A stretch of DNA of 5,194 nucleotides from JBQTHP01 sp052389755 (lineage in GTDB: Bacteria; Pseudomonadota; Gammaproteobacteria; Steroidobacterales; Steroidobacteraceae), in the NCBI GenBank assembly GCA_052389755.1, contig JBQTHP010000178.1, positions 1 through 5,194 on the forward strand. Direction: 5' to 3'. Both the position numbers and the translations under genes were made by a program. Of this stretch, positions 1-3,338 are shown one piece after another (position 1 is the stretch's first letter; each line of letters starts with the position of its first letter). Under the pieces are notes generated by a model. It was not told the origin of the DNA, made no database searches, and worked only from the letters and a program-made list of their open reading frames with translations.

Positions 1-136
1 AGAAGCGGATCGCGCGTGCCTTTCCGGTCTTCAAAATCGAAAGGTTCACGATCGTGATGCCGACGCGCTCCGCGAGCTCGGTCAGAGTCATGCGACGCGC
101 GTGCAGCACGTCGTCCAGCTTCACCACGATCGCCAT
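1..136 (-). CDS. XRE-family (YozG-like) helix-turn-helix regulator, partial
   Basis: This is a small DNA-binding transcriptional regulator, read right to left from ATG at 136; 45 codons are visible before the window ends, so its C-terminus is missing. The translation opens MAIVVKLDDVLHARRMTLTE. Helix 2 is TLTELAERVG (residues 17-26) and the recognition helix follows at ITIVNLSILKTGKARAIRF (27-45), which is the pattern of the roughly 70-residue YozG-type Cro/CI proteins. The start is 2 nt after the TGA stop of the DUF2975 gene (TGAGGATG). A Shine-Dalgarno-like AAAGGGA lies within that gene's last codons, so translation is probably coupled. DUF2975 and YozG-like genes are a known recurring pair. 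By inference, this regulator binds the TATCG repeats at 688-714 and represses its own operon. Confidence 0.9.
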   Translation of the reverse strand, partial: MAIVVKLDDVLHARRMTLTELAERVGITIVNLSILKTGKARAIRF

Positions 137-138
137 CC

Positions 139-660
139 TCAGATCGTCCCTTTGAGGTCTTGACGCATCAGCTCGCCTTCGGCGAAGACGCGCGCGAGGA
201 CGAAGGTCAGCAGCACGGCGAGCCACCCGCTGATCGAAAAGCCAGCATCGACATTGACCGGACGCGCCGGAGTCGAAAGGGCCTCGGCGATCGCGCCGAT
301 GACGAGGCTGAGAAGCTGCGCCGCGAGCAGGGCCCAAGCAATCGCCCGCAAACGGTACGCGTTCGCGGCAACGAATGGGTCACCCGCGCGAACCGTCTCA
401 ACGATCGCGAGCAGCCGCTTGAGGACGACATAGTTGAGCGGGATCATGACGAGGACGAGCACGGCGATCACGCGTAAGCCAAAGATCAGCCGCTCTGCTT
501 CAGGCGAAGGAGAGAGTTTGTAGGCGGTCATGATCCATTGCTCGTTGGGCGCCACGACGAGCAGAGCAAGGAACGCGTCACCGACCAGCCAGTTCAGGAC
601 GATGAGGATGTGCAGCACGACATACGCAGTCGGCAGCGCGGCGGAATAGCTTCGGGGCAT
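139..660 (-). CDS. DUF2975 family four-helix membrane protein
   Basis: This is a 173-residue inner-membrane protein of unknown function. Predicted transmembrane stretches are about 10-36, 61-80, 104-124 and 143-159. The cytoplasmic-side signature RAGDPFVAANAYRLR (91-105) and the tail LARVFAEGELMRQDLKGT (155-172) are typical of DUF2975. I chose ATG at 660, which has AAGGG about 10 nt upstream. The longer reading from TTG at 696 would start inside the predicted -10 and operator and adds a non-conserved leader. The gene is first in an operon with the HTH regulator, whose ATG lies 2 nt beyond this stop. What the membrane protein does is not known; one inference is that it senses an envelope or membrane state and modulates the partner regulator. 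The family call is firm and the role is open. Confidence 0.92.
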   Translation of the reverse strand: MPRSYSAALPTAYVVLHILIVLNWLVGDAFLALLVVAPNEQWIMTAYKLSPSPEAERLIFGLRVIAVLVLVMIPLNYVVLKRLLAIVETVRAGDPFVAANAYRLRAIAWALLAAQLLSLVIGAIAEALSTPARPVNVDAGFSISGWLAVLLTFVLARVFAEGELMRQDLKGTI

Positions 661-687
661 CGAACTTGCACCCTTGATGGCTACGTA

Positions 688-714
688 TATCGACAAACGA
701 TACTGATATTATCG
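688..714. promoter_or_regulatory. Putative operator: three TATCG boxes at the DUF2975/HTH promoter
   Basis: TATCG at 688-692 and CGATA at 698-702 form a perfect inverted repeat with 5-bp arms and a 5-nt centre. A third box, TATCG at 710-714, is inverted relative to the second and lies 22 bp (about two helical turns) from the first. The array covers the predicted -10 and part of the spacer, where a dimeric HTH repressor would block RNA polymerase. The adjacent YozG-like regulator is the natural candidate ligand. The binding is inferred; the repeats are seen directly. Confidence 0.55.
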
Positions 715-725
715 AAAATCGTCAA
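697..725 (-). promoter_or_regulatory. Sigma70-like promoter of the DUF2975/HTH operon
   Basis: On the minus strand, TTGACG (725-720) is followed by 17 nt and then TATCGT (702-697). This matches the sigma70 -35 consensus at 5 of 6 positions and the -10 at 4 of 6, with ideal spacing. A transcription start near 690 would give a leader of about 30 nt before ATG 660. That supports ATG 660 over the upstream TTG at 696. The -10 falls inside the inverted repeat at 688-702. This is predicted from sequence only. Confidence 0.6.
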
Positions 726-822
726 GCACTGTATCGCAATTCGACATGCCGAATGCGTACTTGCGGGTCGCGGGGCTCAGATGAGACCCATATGCTCGCG
801 GGCCAGGGCTTCGAGGCGGACG

Positions 823-1257
823 AAGATTCGCATGCTGAAAGAGCCCCGCCGGCGCGTGCGCTTCCTGAGTCGCGAGGAGGCTGATCGATTGATCGAGGCC
901 TTGCCCGAGCACATGAAACCGATCGTGAAGTTCGCACTCGCGACCGGCTGCCGCGCGGGTGAGATCCACGGGCTCGAATGGAGCCGCGTGGATCTTGTCC
1001 GCAGGGTCGCATGGCTGGATCACGGCACGACGAAATCGGGCGAGGGTCGCGGCATTCCACTCAACGCGGATGCCATGGCTGCGCTCGAATCGACGCTCGG
1101 TCAGCATCCGCGCTGGTGTTTCACCTTCGCCGGTCAGCGCATCCGCAAGAGCACGACCCTCATCCGCCACATCCTCGATCACCTCGAACGGCGCGACGGC
1201 ACCGGCGCCCCTCCCCCGCCCGCTCGGGCGCCGCCGGCTGCGTGGCTGCCGCGCTGA
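823..1257 (+). pseudogene. Tyrosine recombinase (phage integrase) remnant, truncated at both ends
   Basis: This is a piece of a site-specific tyrosine recombinase of the phage/island integrase type. Recognisable similarity starts at KIRMLKEPRRRVRFLSREEA (from 823; in-frame ATG at 832) and runs through FALATGCRAGEIHGLEW. That stretch holds the first catalytic Arg (residue 41 counted from ATG 832). DHGTTKSGEGRGIPL supplies the likely beta-hairpin Lys (residue 68), and HPRWCFTFAGQRI follows near 1100-1145. After about 1150 the reading degenerates into a Pro/Ala-rich tail and stops at 1257. The WHDLRHT-type HxxR box, the second His/Trp and the nucleophilic Tyr are absent, and I found them in no forward frame downstream. 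The N-terminal core-binding domain is also missing, leaving about 141 residues where these enzymes usually have more than 300. It should not be able to recombine DNA, and it marks a past integration event. Confidence 0.82.
1203..1233. repeat. GC-rich inverted repeat at the integrase breakpoint
   Basis: CGGCGCCC (1203-1210) is perfectly complementary to GGGCGCCG (1226-1233) around a 15-nt loop. A competing inner hairpin pairs CGCCCG (1217-1222) with CGGGCG (1225-1230). The repeat lies in the low-complexity tail where integrase similarity has already ended. No T-run follows on either strand, so it is not a standard intrinsic terminator. It may simply reflect high GC content. Confidence 0.4.
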
Positions 1258-1554
1258 ACATCGCCCGCACGGGCACAGCTCATTCCATTCCATTCCAACA
1301 TGAGGCCATGCCTCAGGCGCCGCACTGCGTTCACCCGAGCCCAGCGCTCACTCCCCTCGCGACTTAAGCGCCATATGCGCACTGCCGATCGCTCGCCGCC
1401 TTCAAGCCGCACCGACTCCGGCTCATTTCACCACCGGCCGCCTCTCAACCCCCCCCCTCAACCGCTGCGCAACTCTGCCAGCGACACGCGTTTGAACTGC
1501 CTATTCTTATGACGCGATCTGTGTGACGCGCGACTGTTGTGAAATGATGCCCGC
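1258..1554. other. Gene-free C-rich interval
   Basis: I see no convincing gene on either strand here. The plus strand is C-rich and contains three tandem ATTCC units (1282-1296) and a 6-bp hairpin, TGAGGC-CAT-GCCTCA (1301-1315). It also has a run of nine Cs (1449-1457) overlapping two direct CTCAACC repeats (1444-1450 and 1457-1463). Just upstream of the next gene, TGACGCG occurs twice (1510-1516 and 1524-1530). TTGAAC at 1492-1497 resembles a -35 but has no good -10 at proper spacing. The interval may hold decayed remains of the integrated element together with the promoter of the 1555 gene. Confidence 0.5.
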
Positions 1555-2097
1555 ATGGCAGCACGTAAAATCTTGGTCGTCTCTGGCGGATGGGCGTTGC
1601 TCATTGTTCTCGCCGTTCACTTCGTTCACTTCCCGGGAAGCGTCCCCGACTTCAATCGCGCGAGCGGCGGTGGAGTCCTGCTCGACGCCTCGCCGGCCTT
1701 TACTCCTGATGCGCTGTATGAGCGACTGGCTGGTTATGGCGAAGCGGGCCGGCGGAACTATTCGTTCAGGAACCTGACGATCGACGTGCTGCTGCCGCTC
1801 AGCGTTCTTCCGTTCCTGTTTTTGTTGATGCGCCGAGCGCTCACCGGTTATTCCCTGGGCAGGGTTGTGAGAGTCGTGCTGCCCCTCGTTCCGGTGGCGT
1901 ACGTGGCGTTCGATCTCGTCGAAAATGCCTCCGTTCTGGCTCTCTTGAGGAAGTACCCGGAACGCATGGATCTCCTCGCGGCGAGTATTCCCTATACGAC
2001 GGTTGCCAAGAGAGCGGCGTCGCTGTTTGCTCTCGGCATTCCCTTGGTACTGTTCGGTTTCGGCTTCCTTCGCAGGAAGCCGCTTCCGCAGCCCTAG
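1555..2097 (+). CDS. Uncharacterised four-helix membrane protein
   Basis: I do not recognise a named family with confidence. The product is 180 residues. Predicted membrane helices are about 6-25 (VVSGGWALLIVLAVHFVHF), 75-92 (TIDVLLPLSVLPFLFLLM), 104-122 and 153-172. A non-cytoplasmic loop of about 50 residues lies between helices 1 and 2. Positive charges at K5, R93-R94/R103 and R173-R174 fit an N-in/C-in topology. A DLVENASV motif (120-127) at the end of helix 3 is the most distinctive element. ATG 1555 was chosen because the hydrophobic segment follows immediately, although its ribosome binding site is weak (only GTGAAATGA nearby). The gene stands alone, and codon use suggests a real gene. 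No enzymatic or transport motif is visible. Confidence 0.75.
   Translation: MAARKILVVSGGWALLIVLAVHFVHFPGSVPDFNRASGGGVLLDASPAFTPDALYERLAGYGEAGRRNYSFRNLTIDVLLPLSVLPFLFLLMRRALTGYSLGRVVRVVLPLVPVAYVAFDLVENASVLALLRKYPERMDLLAASIPYTTVAKRAASLFALGIPLVLFGFGFLRRKPLPQP
2061..2082. repeat. 8-bp hairpin at the 3' end of the membrane-protein gene
   Basis: CGGCTTCC (2061-2068) pairs perfectly with GGAAGCCG (2075-2082) around TTCGCA. It ends about 12 nt before the stop codon of the 180-residue protein. No U-tract follows, so it is at most a weak transcript-end or RNA-stability element. Because it is also coding sequence, chance is possible. Confidence 0.35.
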
Positions 2098-2233
2098 CCG
2101 CGGCGAGCGCGGATCTACACCGCTCACTCGCATGCCCGCGCGCGGCCTCCACCCGACGACGACGGCAGGACAGCTACTTTTCGCCCTGGCCGAGAAAGGG
2201 CAACCGGCTGGATAACCCCGAAACGATCCTGTC

Positions 2234-2255
2234 ACGTATTTTCTTGAAAATACGT
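2234..2255. promoter_or_regulatory. Perfect palindromic operator of the toxin-antitoxin operon
   Basis: ACGTATTTTC (2234-2243) and GAAAATACGT (2246-2255) are exact reverse complements separated only by TT. This is a 22-bp near-continuous palindrome with two-fold symmetry. It overlaps the predicted -35 (TTGAAA, 2244-2249). Phd/YefM-type antitoxins are known to bind palindromes at their own promoters and repress, usually with the toxin as corepressor. This is therefore the likely autoregulatory site. The repeat is seen directly and the ligand is inferred. Confidence 0.75.
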
Positions 2256-2272
2256 ATAATACGGGTTATAGT
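2244..2272 (+). promoter_or_regulatory. Sigma70-like promoter of the toxin-antitoxin operon
   Basis: TTGAAA (2244-2249), a 17-nt spacer and TATAGT (2267-2272) match the sigma70 consensus at 5 of 6 positions in each hexamer. Transcription would start near 2279, giving a short leader of about 20 nt before the antitoxin ATG at 2299. A second TATAAT at 2255-2260 is a perfect -10 hexamer, but no good -35 lies 16-18 nt upstream of it (TCACGT at 17). The first pairing is therefore preferred. Confidence 0.7.
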
Positions 2273-2298
2273 GATTGCAGAGCACCAAGGAGGCTTTC

Positions 2299-2556
2299 AT
2301 GACCAAGATCACATCAGGCGAGTTCCAGCGCGAGTTCGGGCGCTACCGGGCGCTGGCGCAGCGCGAGGCGGTGGTTATCACCAATCACGGCCGCGATGAC
2401 GTGGTGCTGCTCGGGGCCGAGGATTATGCCCGGCTGCGCCGCTACGAGCAGAAAGCCCTTCACGTTTCGCAACTCCCGAAAGAGATTATCGACGAGCTTG
2501 GCAAGGTGCAGATTCCCAAGGCGGCATCGAAGTTCGACCGCGAGTATGAGCCGTAA
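2299..2556 (+). CDS. Type II antitoxin, Phd/YefM family
   Basis: This is an 85-residue DNA-binding antitoxin that should neutralise the toxin encoded next to it and repress the operon. The N-terminal Phd/YefM fold is visible as ITSGEFQREFGRYRALAQRE (4-23), then AVVITNHGRDDVVLLGAEDYARL (24-46), which is the usual 'V.IT.HGR...VLL..EDY..L' pattern. The acidic/basic C-terminal part (about 50-85) is the expected flexible toxin-binding arm. A strong ribosome binding site, AAGGAGG (2287-2293), sits 5 nt before ATG 2299, so the upstream in-frame TTG at 2275 is unlikely to be the start. The promoter and palindrome lie just upstream, and the toxin begins 6 nt after the TAA. The family is clear. Phd-type antitoxins are usually met with Doc or RelE toxins but are also seen with PemK-like toxins. 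Confidence 0.93.
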   Translation: MTKITSGEFQREFGRYRALAQREAVVITNHGRDDVVLLGAEDYARLRRYEQKALHVSQLPKEIIDELGKVQIPKAASKFDREYEP

Positions 2557-2562
2557 TCCCTG

Positions 2563-3060
2563 ATGGCGGAACTCAGGCCGGAGATCGGGCTCGTCATACG
2601 CCATGTGTACCTTTGGTGGAGCGAGGCGCGAAAGGGACGCGAGGAAGGGCTGAAGGACCGCCCCTGCGTTATTGTCCACACGCGCATCAACGAGCACCGG
2701 GAGATCGAAACCTACATCGCGCCGGTGACGCACACCCCGCCCGAGAAGCCGGAGCGCGCGATGGAAATTCCGCTTGCCACCAAGAAGCGCCTTCGCCTCG
2801 ATGCCGAAAAATCCTGGATCATCACTACGGAAGTCAACCGCTTCATCTGGCCGGGGCCGGACATCCGCCCCACCCCTGGCGGCGGCGAGGCGTATGGCCT
2901 TTTGCCCGCCAACATGACGCGCGATCTCGTGCGGCAGATCAGGAAGAACGCCAACGACCGCGCACTGCTCGTCGTCGGGCGCGACGACGCGGCGCTGAAT
3001 GAAGCCGTGCGCAAGCGGCGCGGGTCGCAGAAGAATAAAGACCGCGATACGGAGCGCTGA
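2563..3060 (+). CDS. PemK/MazF-like toxin (probable endoribonuclease)
   Basis: This 165-residue protein is the toxin partner of the Phd/YefM antitoxin. It resembles the PemK-like 'growth inhibitor' group: GLVIRHVYLWWSEARKGREE (9-28), KDRPCVIVHTRI (31-42), TYIAPVTHTPP (50-60), SWIITTEVNRFIWPGPDIRP (84-103) and LPANMTRDLVRQI (114-126). By comparison with MazF, R33 of DRPCVIV and T56/T58 of PVTHT would be the catalytic or RNA-contacting positions of the SH3-like barrel; this alignment is by eye. It is longer than MazF or PemK (about 110 residues), with an extra loop (about 99-112) and a charged Lys/Arg/Asp tail (150-165). The start has no strong ribosome binding site and lies 6 nt after the antitoxin stop, so coupled and lower translation is likely. 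Its mRNA target cannot be read from the sequence. Confidence 0.87.
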   Translation: MAELRPEIGLVIRHVYLWWSEARKGREEGLKDRPCVIVHTRINEHREIETYIAPVTHTPPEKPERAMEIPLATKKRLRLDAEKSWIITTEVNRFIWPGPDIRPTPGGGEAYGLLPANMTRDLVRQIRKNANDRALLVVGRDDAALNEAVRKRRGSQKNKDRDTER

Positions 3061-3338
3061 TACAACCATGCCGTTTCCAAACGCCGCGCTGCGTCGTCTC
3101 CAGCGCCTTTACCACTGGCAGCGCTTCGAGCGCATAGGAAAAACGAAAGCCGTGTGGGCGAGCTTCGGCTGTTGCGCAGAAGGCACCTGATGTCGAGAGC
3201 GGTCGAGATGCGTGAGCGACATCCTCGGCTGGTTCGGGGCGTGGCTGTCGGCGTCGCGTCACCTGCGCGCGATCGAGCCTCGCGCGTAGCAGCGCCGGCG
3301 AGCAGCACGGGCGTCCCTGATCCGCAACGGAGTAACGT
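3061..3338. other. Spacer between convergent genes
   Basis: This stretch lies between the toxin stop (plus strand) and the glycosidase stop (minus strand). No gene is convincing. A 40-codon reading from ATG 3068 to 3190 (MPFPNAALRRLQRLYHWQRF...) has no well-spaced ribosome binding site and no recognisable domain, so I leave it uncalled. GC-rich stem-loops occur at 3121-3133 (GCGCT-TCG-AGCGC) and 3263-3289. No canonical terminator with a T-run was seen for either converging unit. Confidence 0.5.
3263..3289. terminator. GC-rich stem-loop between convergent genes, possible terminator
   Basis: CTGCGCGCGA (3263-3272) pairs with TCGCGCGTAG (3280-3289) around a 7-nt loop, giving ten pairs including one G-T wobble. 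It lies about 50 nt past the stop of the minus-strand glycosidase and about 200 nt past the toxin stop. There is no T-tract on either strand, so a role in transcript ending is only a possibility. Confidence 0.3.

Noticed and set aside
661..696. TTG-initiated 12-residue extension of the DUF2975 protein
   Set aside because: It would start inside the predicted -10 and operator. ATG 660 has AAGGG upstream and begins the conserved protein.
709..1293. Minus-strand reading frame opposite the integrase remnant
   Set aside because: Arg/Ala-rich shadow; the plus strand carries recognisable recombinase motifs.
1282..1296. Three tandem ATTCC units as a functional repeat or CRISPR-like element
   Set aside because: Too short and too few copies, and there are no spacers; likely a simple microsatellite.
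1258..1554. tRNA or att site next to the integrase remnant
   Set aside because: No T-loop GGTTCGA-type motif with matching acceptor stem was seen, and no long direct repeat pairs with another part of the window.
1507..2235. Minus-strand reading frame (242 codons) opposite the four-helix membrane protein
   Set aside because: The product is Gln/Arg/Glu-rich and low-complexity with no recognisable fold. The plus-strand frame has coherent membrane helices and positive-inside topology.
2275..2298. TTG-initiated 8-residue extension of the antitoxin
   Set aside because: The extension encodes the Shine-Dalgarno AAGGAGG itself; ATG 2299 is correctly spaced from it.
2314..3069. Minus-strand reading frame (251 codons) opposite the toxin-antitoxin pair
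   Set aside because: It is antisense to two genes with clear family motifs, a strong ribosome binding site and a promoter. The translation shows no domain.
3121..3133. GCGCT-TCG-AGCGC hairpin as an intrinsic terminator of the toxin-antitoxin operon
   Set aside because: The stem is only 5 bp and is followed by A-rich sequence, not a T-run, on the plus strand.
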